This document shows, in pieces, positions 6,849-16,100 of a stretch of 64,000 nucleotides of DNA. Position numbers and translations under genes: made by a program. The stretch lies in the NCBI RefSeq assembly GCF_000515335.1, contig NZ_KI911563.1, forward strand, positions 4,228,735 to 4,292,734, read 5' to 3'. Within the stretch, counting starts at the first letter, position 1. Each line of letters opens with the position of its first letter. Below the pieces are notes generated by a model. It did not search any database. It was not told where the DNA came from and saw nothing but the letters and a program-made list of their open reading frames with translations. This stretch comes from Cohnella panacarvi Gsoil 349. GTDB taxonomy: Bacteria > Bacillota > Bacilli > Paenibacillales > Paenibacillaceae.

Positions 6849-8205
6849 AGGCAGCTTGTTCAAGAGGCGGAAGGCGGGCGGCGATCTGTTCGCCATGACC
6901 CGCAAGAAGCTGACGCTTCAATATAGCGGCATGCTTGTTTTATTCCTGAGTCTGTTCATCGTCGGCGTGTATGCGCTCTTGTACACGGTGATATGGAGTG
7001 AACAGAGAAGTGCCTTGGGCGCCATCGCGGATAGCGAATTTATAGCGCTCAAGCAATGGAGCGAGCAAGACGGCGATTCGAGCCGCCCGGCCCCTCGCGA
7101 GGTAGAGGATGCTTTCTCGATCAGCAACGATCAGTCGTTCTATTATTTGATCGGCGCAGGCGGGAACGTCCAGCTAGGCGGCGAGATTCAGCCTCGATTG
7201 CGCGAGCAGGCGATGCAGGCGATCTCGCAAGGGCTGTTCGAAAAGAACGAATATACCCGAATTTCGATGCAGACGTTCAGCGGCGGGTCGGCGCACGATG
7301 CGCGATTCCTGGTTACCGCACGGGAAATCGCGTGGGACGGGAATCAGAGCAGTATGTTGTACATCGGGAAAGACGTTACGTTCCAGCGCGATTTGTTCCG
7401 ATGGCTGCTCAACCTGTTGGTCGGAACGGCGCTTCTGTTCTTCTTGATCGCTTTGTGGTTCAGTTTCTGGATGTCGCGCAAAGCGATGATCCCGATCGCT
7501 CGTTCCTACGCGAAGCAGAAGGAATTCGCCGCGGATGCTTCTCATGAGCTGAGAACGCCGCTAAGCGTGCTTCTTACGTCGATCGAAGCGCTCCAACTGG
7601 AGCTCGACCAATCCGCTGCGGACATTCCTCTAGCGAATAACATCCTTGCGGGAATGAAAGAGGAAGTCGGATCGATGACGAAGCTTGCGGGAGATTTGCT
7701 GCAGCTTGCCCGTTCCGATTCCGGCGAGCTTGCGCACAACCGATCCCCATTCCATGTCGGCGCAGCCGCGACAAAGGCGATCGATCGTCTCCGACCGTTG
7801 GGGGAGAAAAAGAACATGACGATCGAGCTGGCTGCTCCGGCAGATTTCATCGCCGAGTGGGACGAAGAGAAATTCACCCAACTGCTTACGCTGCTTGTCG
7901 ACAATGCCGTGAAATATACGCCGGAGAACGGCAGGGTACAAGTCAATCTTGCCGATACGACGGTAAAAGGGGAGCGGGTCATGCTCGTCGAGATCAAGGA
8001 CAGCGGAATGGGCATCGCGCCCGAAGCGCTTCCCCATATCTTCGATCGATTCTACAGGCAGGACAAGTCGAGGACGCGGCAAATCGGCGGACACGGCCTC
8101 GGGCTGGCGATCGTCAACCATATCGTGAGTTCCGCGCGCGGAACGGTACATGTGGATAGCGTCGTCGGACAGGGTACTGTCTTTACGGTACGTCTGCCGA
8201 TATAG
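6826..8205 (+). CDS. Membrane sensor histidine kinase
   Basis: Up to 459 residues. The first membrane segment 'GMLVLFLSLFIVGVYALLYTVIW' is near residues 35-57, then about 130 residues outside the cell, and the second segment 'LLVGTALLFFLIALWFSFWM' is near 190-210. HisKA has 'ADASHELRTPL' with phospho-accepting His240. HATPase_c has 'LVDNAVKYTPENGRV', 'DSGMGIAPEALPHIFDRFYR' and 'GHGLGLAIV'. The start is uncertain: TTG 6826 overlaps the regulator gene, TTG 6838 and ATG 6895 (MTRKKLTLQYS) are alternatives, and ATG 6895 would still keep both membrane segments. It phosphorylates the upstream OmpR-type regulator. The signal is unknown. Confidence 0.92.
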   Translation: MGIALKPKGSLFKRRKAGGDLFAMTRKKLTLQYSGMLVLFLSLFIVGVYALLYTVIWSEQRSALGAIADSEFIALKQWSEQDGDSSRPAPREVEDAFSISNDQSFYYLIGAGGNVQLGGEIQPRLREQAMQAISQGLFEKNEYTRISMQTFSGGSAHDARFLVTAREIAWDGNQSSMLYIGKDVTFQRDLFRWLLNLLVGTALLFFLIALWFSFWMSRKAMIPIARSYAKQKEFAADASHELRTPLSVLLTSIEALQLELDQSAADIPLANNILAGMKEEVGSMTKLAGDLLQLARSDSGELAHNRSPFHVGAAATKAIDRLRPLGEKKNMTIELAAPADFIAEWDEEKFTQLLTLLVDNAVKYTPENGRVQVNLADTTVKGERVMLVEIKDSGMGIAPEALPHIFDRFYRQDKSRTRQIGGHGLGLAIVNHIVSSARGTVHVDSVVGQGTVFTVRLPI

Positions 8206-8300
8206 GAGCGATGCCGGCATTCATTGACAGTTTTCGATGGCTAGCCATAAAATACAGCTAAGTTCGTAAGCATTCGTCAATCGACCGAGGAGGATCGGCA

Positions 8301-10130
8301 GTGGACATCAAGCTTGGAATGGCGGTCCTTCTCCTGATGGCGACGGCGTTGATGATGTTCGTCGCGCTATTGTGTTATCGAAACCGGCATCTGCCGATGG
8401 CTAAGTCGATCGTATGGACGATGACCGCAGCCTCCTTCTACGCGATCGGATATGCATTCGAGGTACTCGGCAGTACGTTGGGCGAAGTGAAGCTGGCGCT
8501 GCAGATCGAATACGTCGGCATCCCGTTCGTCTCGACGCTATGGCTGCTGCAGATTATCCAGCTTGCCAATATCGGTGGCCAATACCGCAAGCTGCTGACG
8601 GTCGCGCTGTTCATCGTCCCGACGCTCGTGTTCGTCGTCCATATGACGAACGACTGGCACGGGCTGTATTTTACGCAGTACGAGCTCAACTTGAACGGAA
8701 CGATACCGCTTTACGACACGGTCAAAGGCCCTTGGTACACCGTGCACGGGTTGTACAGTTACTTGGTCATGTTCTTCGGCATGGCGCTGTTCATTCCGAT
8801 GTATATTCAAGCGCTGCCGAACGTGCGCAAGCAGATCGTCATTCTATTCCTGGGAGCCATCGCGCCGATGCTCTTCAATATGGCGCTCTGGTTCGGCGTA
8901 ACCGTCGACCTGACGCCGTTCGGCTTCGCGATTACCGGCATCACGTACGCTTGGGGCGTGCTGCGCTTCAACCTGCTGCGGCTGACGCCGCTCGCGCTCG
9001 CCAAAGTATTCGAGACGATCGGCGACGGCGTCGTGCTGCTCGATTCGGACGAACGAATCGTCAACTATAACCAAGCCGCCGAAGCCGTGCTGCCCGAGCT
9101 AAGCTTGATGCGGAAGCAAGCGAACGCCGCGAGCGAGGTGCTGTCGGCCAAGCCGGAGCTGATCGCCCGACTTCGCGCGGCGAGCAGCGGAGACGAGCGG
9201 TTTCCGATTGAAACGCAGGAAGCGAACGGTAGACGATATTACAGTTGCAGCTTGTCGTTCCTCTACGATTCGACGAACGAGCCGATCGGCAAGCTGCTCA
9301 TTCTTAGCGATATTACCGAATTGAAAGAGAATGAAGCGAGGCTGCGCGAGAACGCCCGCCAGTTGTCGGAGCTGAACGCGTTCAAGGACAAGCTGTTCAC
9401 CGTCGTGGCGCACGATATTCGCGATCCGATCGCGCTTCTCGTCAGCTTGACCGAGCTGCTCGGAGACGAGATCGCGGCTGCGGACAACGGGCAGGCGGAG
9501 CTGGTCCGGGAGCTTCGGGCGCAAGTGCAGAGCACGTTTCACTTGGTCGATAACTTGCTGGATTGGTACCGGAGCCAGAAGGGCAAGGTTTCTTTCCGCC
9601 CGGTCAGTTGGAATTTGCGGCAAGTCGTCCGTCAGGCGATGTCGCTTGCGGGTAAGAGAGCCGACATGAAGCGAATCGGAATGATAGAGCGCATCGACGA
9701 GAAGCTGTCGGTCTTCGCCGACAAAGAGATGCTCGAGTTGATTCTCCGCAACCTCCTCTCGAATGCGATCAAATATACCGGAATCGGCGGCAGCATCGAG
9801 ATCGAGGCCTTTCCGGGCCAAGCGTCGGTCACCGTGTCGGTCCGCGATAACGGAGTCGGCATGGATGAGGCCACGATGGAGCTGCTTCGTACGGAGGAGC
9901 CGTTCTTCAAGCTGCCGATGTTCGAAGACGAGTCGGGAGACGCGAGATTCGGCCTTGTGCTTACCCGCGAATTCGTGCGCATTCACGGCGGTCGGCTTTG
10001 GTTCGAGAGCGCGCCCGGCGCAGGTACGACCTTCTCGTTCACCTTGCCGGCCTCGGCGGGCGTCCGGGAACCGAGCGACACGAACGGAACGGAGGCGATG
10101 GCGACTGAAAACGATCTTGGTGGACGATGA
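8301..10130 (+). CDS. 7TM-type sensor histidine kinase with PAS domain
   Basis: Encodes 609 residues. The N-terminal 230 residues form about seven membrane helices of the His-kinase N-terminal 7TM type (for example 'GVLRFNLLRLTPLALAKVFE' at the exit). A PAS domain (about 235-350) has 'IGDGVVLLDSDERIVNYNQAAE'. HisKA has 'VVAHDIRDPIALLVSL' with His371. HATPase_c has 'LILRNLLSNAIKYTG' and a shortened catalytic loop 'DARFGLVLTREFVRIHGG', in which the last G box is degenerate. GGAGGATCGGCA precedes the GTG start. The next gene, a receiver-BTAD regulator, overlaps its 3' end, so they are a pair. The 7TM-PAS arrangement is shared with the hybrid kinase at 13160, suggesting a duplicated sensor type. 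Confidence 0.9.
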   Translation: MDIKLGMAVLLLMATALMMFVALLCYRNRHLPMAKSIVWTMTAASFYAIGYAFEVLGSTLGEVKLALQIEYVGIPFVSTLWLLQIIQLANIGGQYRKLLTVALFIVPTLVFVVHMTNDWHGLYFTQYELNLNGTIPLYDTVKGPWYTVHGLYSYLVMFFGMALFIPMYIQALPNVRKQIVILFLGAIAPMLFNMALWFGVTVDLTPFGFAITGITYAWGVLRFNLLRLTPLALAKVFETIGDGVVLLDSDERIVNYNQAAEAVLPELSLMRKQANAASEVLSAKPELIARLRAASSGDERFPIETQEANGRRYYSCSLSFLYDSTNEPIGKLLILSDITELKENEARLRENARQLSELNAFKDKLFTVVAHDIRDPIALLVSLTELLGDEIAAADNGQAELVRELRAQVQSTFHLVDNLLDWYRSQKGKVSFRPVSWNLRQVVRQAMSLAGKRADMKRIGMIERIDEKLSVFADKEMLELILRNLLSNAIKYTGIGGSIEIEAFPGQASVTVSVRDNGVGMDEATMELLRTEEPFFKLPMFEDESGDARFGLVLTREFVRIHGGRLWFESAPGAGTTFSFTLPASAGVREPSDTNGTEAMATENDLGGR

Positions 10131-11244
10131 GCCGGCGATGCATCTGATATTGCGCAAAATGCTCGCCAAGCTGCCCGGCATACAAGTGGCCGGCGCTTTC
10201 CGGGACGCGGAGTCGGCGCTGGCTTATTTGCGCGTGAACCCGGAGATCGGCTTGGTGTTCGCGGACATCTCGATGCAAGGAGAGAACGGGCTGATGTTCG
10301 CGGCTAAGCTGGAGGCGCTGGAGTTGCCCGTGCAGGTCGTGTTCGTCACCTCCCATAAGGAATTCGCCTTGGAAGCGTACGATCTGACCGTTCTCGATTA
10401 TTTGGTGAAGCCCGTGTCCCAGGAACGGCTGGCGCGGACGGTACAGCGGGCGTTAACCTATTACCAGGCCAAGAAATCCGCCCAAGAAGCGAACGCGGCA
10501 CCTACCGAGTTCGTCGTAACGGCGCTCGGAGACATGACCGTGAGCAACGGAACGAGCCGGATCAAATGGATTTCGCGGAAATGTACGGAGCTGTTCGCCT
10601 ACTTGCTTCTCTATCGAGGCAAACGCATTCCCCGCTCGAGGCTGCTCGCCGATATTTTCGGAGACTCGGAGCAGTCGGCGGGGGCTGTCAATTACTTGAA
10701 TACGACGGTGTACCAATTGCGCAAATCGCTCGAATCGCTCGGCGTGCAGGGCGCGATCCGTTCGGAGAACGACGGCTACGCGCTGGACTGGAAGGAGCCC
10801 GTCATCGATTTCGCCGATTTCGAGCGAGAAGTCGAAGCATTGCCGAATATCGACGCAAGCAACATCGACCGAGCGATCCAGACGGAGCGGCGATATACGG
10901 GCGAGTTGTTCGGTGATAAAGCGTACGTATGGGCGACGAGCGAAACGGAGCGTTATGCGGGACTGTACGCTTCGTTCGCCCAGAGGCTTGCCCTTGCGCA
11001 TCTACGGCAAGGAGATCCGGGGGCCGCGTCGAAGCTGTTGCTTAAGCTGAATCAGCACGATCCGTTCGACGAATCGGTCGTCCGTCAGCTCATCGCGATT
11101 CGGAATCAGCAAGGAGACCGCAAAGGGATGAGCGATCTCTATCGCGATTACGTCAAGCTGCTCGATCAAGAGCTGGGCATTCGTCCGTCCGAGGAACTGA
11201 CTCGGTGTTACGAATCCTTCTCTACGTCGCCCGATGATGTCTAG
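10105..11244 (+). CDS. Receiver-wHTH-BTAD (SARP-like) response regulator
   Basis: Encodes about 379 residues. The receiver domain (1-115) has DDE (7-9), Asp54 in 'VFADISMQGENG' and Lys in 'LDYLVKPV'. A winged helix (about 140-225) with 'CTELFAYLLLYRGKRIPRSRLLADIF' and a bacterial transcriptional activation domain (about 235-375) with 'ERYAGLYASFAQRLALAHLRQG' and 'LGIRPSEELTRCYESF' follow. No ATG, GTG or TTG start keeps the first beta strand of the receiver; the only fitting start is CTG 10105, seven bases after GGAGGCG, overlapping the kinase gene by 26 bases. TTG 10117 would delete 'LKTI'. CTG starts are rare but used. A terminator follows at 11277. Confidence 0.88.
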   Translation: MKTILVDDEPAMHLILRKMLAKLPGIQVAGAFRDAESALAYLRVNPEIGLVFADISMQGENGLMFAAKLEALELPVQVVFVTSHKEFALEAYDLTVLDYLVKPVSQERLARTVQRALTYYQAKKSAQEANAAPTEFVVTALGDMTVSNGTSRIKWISRKCTELFAYLLLYRGKRIPRSRLLADIFGDSEQSAGAVNYLNTTVYQLRKSLESLGVQGAIRSENDGYALDWKEPVIDFADFEREVEALPNIDASNIDRAIQTERRYTGELFGDKAYVWATSETERYAGLYASFAQRLALAHLRQGDPGAASKLLLKLNQHDPFDESVVRQLIAIRNQQGDRKGMSDLYRDYVKLLDQELGIRPSEELTRCYESFSTSPDDV

Positions 11245-11276
11245 AGAGTTCCCTTATGGATCTAACACAAAAGTAA

Positions 11277-11324
11277 AAAACCAGGATGGGCAGGGTTAAT
11301 ATCTGCTCCATCCTGGTTTTGTTT
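11277..11324 (+). terminator. Rho-independent terminator
   Basis: AAAACCAGGATGG pairs with CCATCCTGGTTTT around an 18-base loop, followed by GTTTC. It ends the 7TM kinase/BTAD regulator operon. Confidence 0.8.
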
Positions 11325-11435
11325 CGGACCATTGCAGCCATTCGACCTCCAAGATTGCCATCCGAGGACTCTAGGCTTAGCTTCGGCGTCATCGTAAGTT
11401 TGGGTCCGCGATCGATCGGATCGGATCGGGCAACA

Positions 11436-11527
11436 ACCGATTTCCGCTTCAACTGCACGGAGTACAGTTCGTTATCAAATGTTCGTCATATATCTGCTGA
11501 ATAACTGCGCTGAATACATTTCATTAT
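11436..11527 (+). repeat. Dispersed intergenic repeat, copy 1
   Basis: This stretch shares long blocks with 49252-49340: GCACGGAGTACAGTTCGTT, then CTGAATAACTGC and GAATACAT at matching spacing. It contains the small inverted motif AACTG...CAGTT. Both copies lie just after a terminator. The IS256-type element is inserted at its far end. Confidence 0.8.
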
Positions 11528-11535
11528 CGCCGAAA

Positions 11536-12914
11536 GATCAAGTCCAAAATTGTGTGTAAAATCCTCTGCTTAAAAGTTAACCGATACGGATGACGTTACT
11601 AGCAGGGTTTGGTGCTGTTTTCTTCCATTCGTAATACTCATCCATGTTGAAATAGCGCCGGCCGCTTGTCCACTTTTCCTCGTACTCCATCAGGACTGCG
11701 CCTAGTAGGCGAATAACAGATTCCCGGTTAGGAAAGATCCGTATCACACTCTCCCTCCGCCGGATTTCGGCATTTAAACGCTCCACGCCATTCGTGGTTC
11801 TTAGCCGAATTCGGTACGCTTCAGGATATACAATAATAGCTGTAGCATCGTCAAAACCGCTCTCCAGCGTCTCCATCGCTTTAGCTGCTTTGCTCGAATA
11901 CGCCTCTAGGGTCTGCTTCAGATACTGTCGAGCAGTCTCTAGATCGGGCGCTTCAAATATCGATCGGACACGGCCTTTAATCTCGGTCTTCAGTGCTTTC
12001 GGCGCTGCGTCTAGAACGTTGCGGATGAAGTGCATTTGGCATCTCTGCCACGTTATACCTTGGAAATGTTGCCTTACAGCGCGTACAAGGCCGCCATGGT
12101 GATCACTAACCACTAACTCGACACCACGAAGCCCGCGAGCCTTAAGCGAGCTAAAGAACTCGCTCCAGCTTGCCTCGCTTTCGGTGTCACCGAGCATGAG
12201 GCCCAAAATCTCACGTTGCCCGTCCTTGTTTACGCCATAGCCAATCATGACGCCACGGGAACGAACCCGCCCATCTTCACGCACTTTAACGAACATGGCG
12301 TCGACCGAGATAAACGGGTAGGAAGTTTCATGAAGCGGCCGGTTATTCCAGCTGCTTACGATAGGATCCAGTTGTTTGCAGAGCTCGCTCACTGTCGATT
12401 TAGAAAACTCGGCTCCGCACAATTCTTCCGTAATCGTGGTTACTTTGCGTGTGGATACGCCGTTAATCACCATTTCCATAAGAGAGAGCATCAAAGCTTG
12501 TTCGCTTCTTTGATACCGGGCGAAAAGCTCCGTAGAGAAGCTGCCGTCCCTAAGCCGAGGTACATGCAGTGTAATGCTTCCTACACGAGTCGTTAGTTTA
12601 CGAGGATAAGTCCCATTGCGGTATCCCGTCCTTTCGTCGGATCGCTCATACTTATCTGCTCCTGCCTGCTCAGCTACTTGTGCTTGGAGAACCTGGTTTA
12701 ACACGGATTCCAACAAACCATTCACCCCAGAATCTTGTCCTTTTCCTAAAAACAGTTGATGCAACAATGCCGTATCTACGGTAATCTGATACTGAGTCAT
12801 AAATAAAAATCCTCCTCTAAAATGGGTCTCGACAACTTTCATTTTAAGAGAGGAATTTATTTATGGCTCTCCTTTTTTAGGACAACCATTTTACACAATT
12901 ATATGGACTTAACT
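11536..12914 (-). mobile_element. Complete IS256-family insertion sequence
   Basis: The 1379-base element encodes one transposase on the minus strand. Both flanks carry the same eight bases CGCCGAAA (11528-11535 and 12915-12922), the size expected for an IS256-family target duplication. Inside them, the ends are imperfect inverted repeats: AAGTCC, ATTGTGT and TAAAAT appear in the same order on each inner end with one to three base offsets. Intact ends, target duplication and reading frame suggest recent transposition. Confidence 0.88.
11577..12800 (-). CDS. IS256-family transposase
   Basis: Encodes 407 residues from MTQYQITVDTALLHQLF. Mutator-type transposase features are present: 'ERTGYRNGTYPRKLTTRVG' near the N-terminus, the first catalytic Asp in 'FISVDAMFVKVR', the second in 'ELVVSDHHGGLVRAV', 'WQRCQMHFIRNVLD', and the catalytic Glu region 'TTNGVERLNAEIRRRE'. 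The ATG at 12800 has AGAGGAGGA upstream; an in-frame extension to 12842 reaches into the end region and is less likely. No frameshift or stop is visible, so it should be active. It cuts and re-inserts the element through a DDE mechanism. Confidence 0.95.
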   Translation of the reverse strand: MTQYQITVDTALLHQLFLGKGQDSGVNGLLESVLNQVLQAQVAEQAGADKYERSDERTGYRNGTYPRKLTTRVGSITLHVPRLRDGSFSTELFARYQRSEQALMLSLMEMVINGVSTRKVTTITEELCGAEFSKSTVSELCKQLDPIVSSWNNRPLHETSYPFISVDAMFVKVREDGRVRSRGVMIGYGVNKDGQREILGLMLGDTESEASWSEFFSSLKARGLRGVELVVSDHHGGLVRAVRQHFQGITWQRCQMHFIRNVLDAAPKALKTEIKGRVRSIFEAPDLETARQYLKQTLEAYSSKAAKAMETLESGFDDATAIIVYPEAYRIRLRTTNGVERLNAEIRRRESVIRIFPNRESVIRLLGAVLMEYEEKWTSGRRYFNMDEYYEWKKTAPNPASNVIRIG

Positions 12915-12922
12915 CGCCGAAA

Positions 12923-13159
12923 CCATCGGAGCTAGTCATTTGCCACCAAATAGCTGCACTTCGTACCTTTTACAGGTCAAGGAGTATCCCGTCCATTGTA
13001 ATGCCTGCATTCTATGCAGTTAGTGCCGAGTGATGACGTTGCGTTTTAGGTTAGTATCGATCAGTAAAAGACGGCGATTCTTTCATTATTCTTTTATTCG
13101 CGTTTAGTAGACTATAAGAATAATGTTCGAGCATGTCGATATGCCGAAGGTGGGGTATC
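12923..13159. other. Intergenic stretch with possible diverged repeat
   Basis: No gene is visible. At 12951-13027 there is a pattern of TGCACTTCGTAC, then about 40 bases, then TGCATTCTATGCAGTTA, which recalls the intergenic repeat at 11436 but in a strongly diverged form. The 3' part contains the AAGGTGGGG ribosome binding site that fixes the hybrid kinase start. Confidence 0.35.
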
Positions 13160-16100
13160 GTGGTCAATATTACGGTTGCGGCCATTCTGTCCGGCGCATT
13201 GCTGATAACCCTGTTTCTTGCCGTCTTTACGTTGTTGTACTGCCAAAGCTCCAAAAAGACGTATTTTATTCTACTGTCCGTATCCGTCTTTCTCTTCGTG
13301 CTCGGTTACTTGTTGGAGGTTACGGCATCGTCCTCGGATGGCGGCATGGCGGCTACGAAGGTCATGTATATGGGTTCCGCGTTCTTCTCTCCGCTGTTTC
13401 TTCTGTTCGTGGCGGACTACTGCGAAGCGCGGATTTCAAAGCCGCTCATTCTCATCCCGCTCTTGTCGATCCCCTCCTTCGTGATCGTGCTCGTCTGGAC
13501 ATCCGAGTATCAGACTCTCATTTATTCCGCTTACACCTATATCTCGGACGCGCCGATTCATCGTCTGGCAATGGAACCGGGGAAGCTGTACTATCTGAAT
13601 CATGTTTTCGCATTGTTGTGCATGATCGCGGCAGGCGGAATATTGATTCACAGATTGATTCATTGGGGGAAGCGTTACAGATTACAGCTATTGCTCTTGG
13701 TCATTGGGGTCATCACGCCGGTCCTCGCCAATATTCTGTACGTAGTGAAGCTGAACGTGTACGGCATCAACTACACGCCGGTGTCCCTCGTCCTATTAAA
13801 CCTGCTTTTCTTTATCAATATCATCCGGTACGACATCTTCGATATCCTGCCCCAAGCATCCGCAATGGCGTTGAATTCCATCCGAGAAGCGTTCGTGCTG
13901 ATCGATAAAGATATGCTGTTCGTAAGCGCCAACCCGGCTGCTTATCGGGTAATGCCGGGTTTATCCCACCATCACAAGGGCCGCGAAATAACGGAGATCG
14001 GCGAGTGGCCGCAGGAACTGACCCGGCTGACCGATCATAGGAATGCGGATATACGGTTTTCCGTCAAGACCGATACCGAGCGGTTTTACGGGGCCAGCGT
14101 CAGCGCCGTCTTCACGGAGAAGAAGGAGATGGCAGGCTGGATCATTCTCATTCAGGATAGAACGCTCAACGAGGAGAACGTCGCCTTGCAGCGGTTGGAC
14201 AAGCTCAAAGACGATTTCCTCGCCAATACGTCTCACGAGCTGCGCACGCCGCTGCACGGCATTATCGGCATCGCCGAATCGCTCTCGGCCGGCGCGGCCG
14301 GCCCGCTGCCCGAACGAGCGTTGAATCACATCGCGATGATCGGCGCCAGCGGCAAGCGGCTGGCATCGCTTGTCGACGACATTCTCGATTTCTCGAAACT
14401 GCGGCACGAGGAAATCGCGCTGCGGCGCCAAGCGGTCGATATGCATCAGAGCGTCGAAGTGGTGACGACGGTGCTGAGGCCTTTGTGGCAGGCGAAGTCG
14501 CTGCGGTTGGACAATAAAATGCCGGAGAACTGCTACGTGGATGGCGACGAAGGGCGCATTCACCAAGTTCTGTATAATCTCATCGGCAACGCGATCAAAT
14601 TTACGGCGGAAGGGTCAATCGAGGTAACGGCGGAACGTACGACGCTCGGGTGGATCGTCCGCGTCGCGGACACCGGCATCGGGATTGCGCCGGAGCAGCA
14701 ACCGTTCATATTCGATTCGTTCGCGCAGGGAAGCGGTTCGATCGCGAGGGATTACGGCGGCACCGGCCTCGGGCTGTCGATATCGAAGAAGCTGGTCGAG
14801 CTGCAAGGCGGCAGCCTCGCCGTCTCTTCGGTCGTCGGAGAGGGATCGACATTCTCGTTCGAGCTTCCGGCCGCGGAATTGCCGCAGGAATCGGGTTCGA
14901 CGGCAAGCCTCCCCGCCGAAGGGAGCTGGCGGATGCCGTTGATCGAGGAGAAGCTTGCGGCGGAAGCGCAAGAAGAGATTACGGCGATCGTTCAGGCGGA
15001 TAACGCCGTTGCAGCCGCCCGAGACGACTCGGGTTCGGACAGGTTCTCGGCGACGTCGCAAGCCTGTATTCTCGTAGTCGACGACGAACCTATCAATCTG
15101 CAAGTGCTTGACAGTTTTCTGACGATGGAAGGTTACCGCGTCGTCCAAGCGTCCGGCGCGTTCCAGGCGCTGGCGCTGATCCAGGACGGACTCCGGCCGG
15201 ATCTGATTCTGCTTGACGTGATGATGCCGCGCATGTCCGGGTACGAGCTGTGTCAGAAGCTGCGCTCGGACTATGCTTCGCGCAGCCGGTTGCCGATCCT
15301 GCTATTGACGGCGCGAGGCTTGACTGCGGACTTGGTCGAAGGCTTCAGCTCCGGCGCCAACGATTATCTTAGCAAGCCGATCTCGCGGCATGAGCTGCTC
15401 GCGCGGGTCAAGCTGCATTTGCAGTTGGCGCAATGGAACAGCTCGCTAGAGAACGAATTGTTGCAGCGCACGCTCGCGATTCGCAATCTGCTGGACGAGG
15501 CGGGGCAAGGGTTCCTGTCGTTCGCCGAGGATATGCTTGTCATGCCGGAATACAGCGTCGAGTGCGAGCGCATATTCGGGGCGGAGTTGACCGGGCAGCC
15601 GTTCGCTCCTCTGATTTATCCGGCGGATCTGACCGATCGGCGGTTTCTGGAGGAACTGCTGATGCAGATCATTCGCGAGCAGGACGAACTGCAGGTCGCC
15701 GTGCTGCTCTCGCTGCTGCCCGTCGAAGTCGAGATCAAGGGCAAGCATGTGGAGTTGCAGTATAAGAAATTGGGCGGCGAAGCCAGATTGCCCGGCCGTA
15801 TCATGGTGATTATGACCGATATAAGCGGCCGGCGCGAGCTTGAGATGACCATGGAGCGAGAGCGGCGCATGCTGCGGATGGTCGTGCGCGTCGTGGTGCA
15901 CGGTGCGATGTTCAAGGAATTGACCGAGGAATATCGGCGATTCGCGGCTTCCGGCATTCGCGAGATTCTTGCGAAGGATACGGCGATGGAAGACCGGATC
16001 GACGAGATGATGCGCGATGTACATACGCTCAAGGGCAATTTCGCCCAGCTTGACTTTATAGAAGTGGTCGAGAAGCTGCACGCGTTCGAATCGCAGTTGC

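Noticed and set aside
8300-9075. Extra genes in other frames of the kinase genes, for example 8414-9070
   Set aside because: Arginine-rich shadow frames typical of moderately G+C-rich coding DNA, without start signals.
11286-11504. 72-residue frame after the BTAD regulator
   Set aside because: Begins inside a terminator and runs into the intergenic repeat.
12801-12842. Longer transposase start
   Set aside because: It extends toward the IS end; the internal ATG with AGAGGAGGA fits better.
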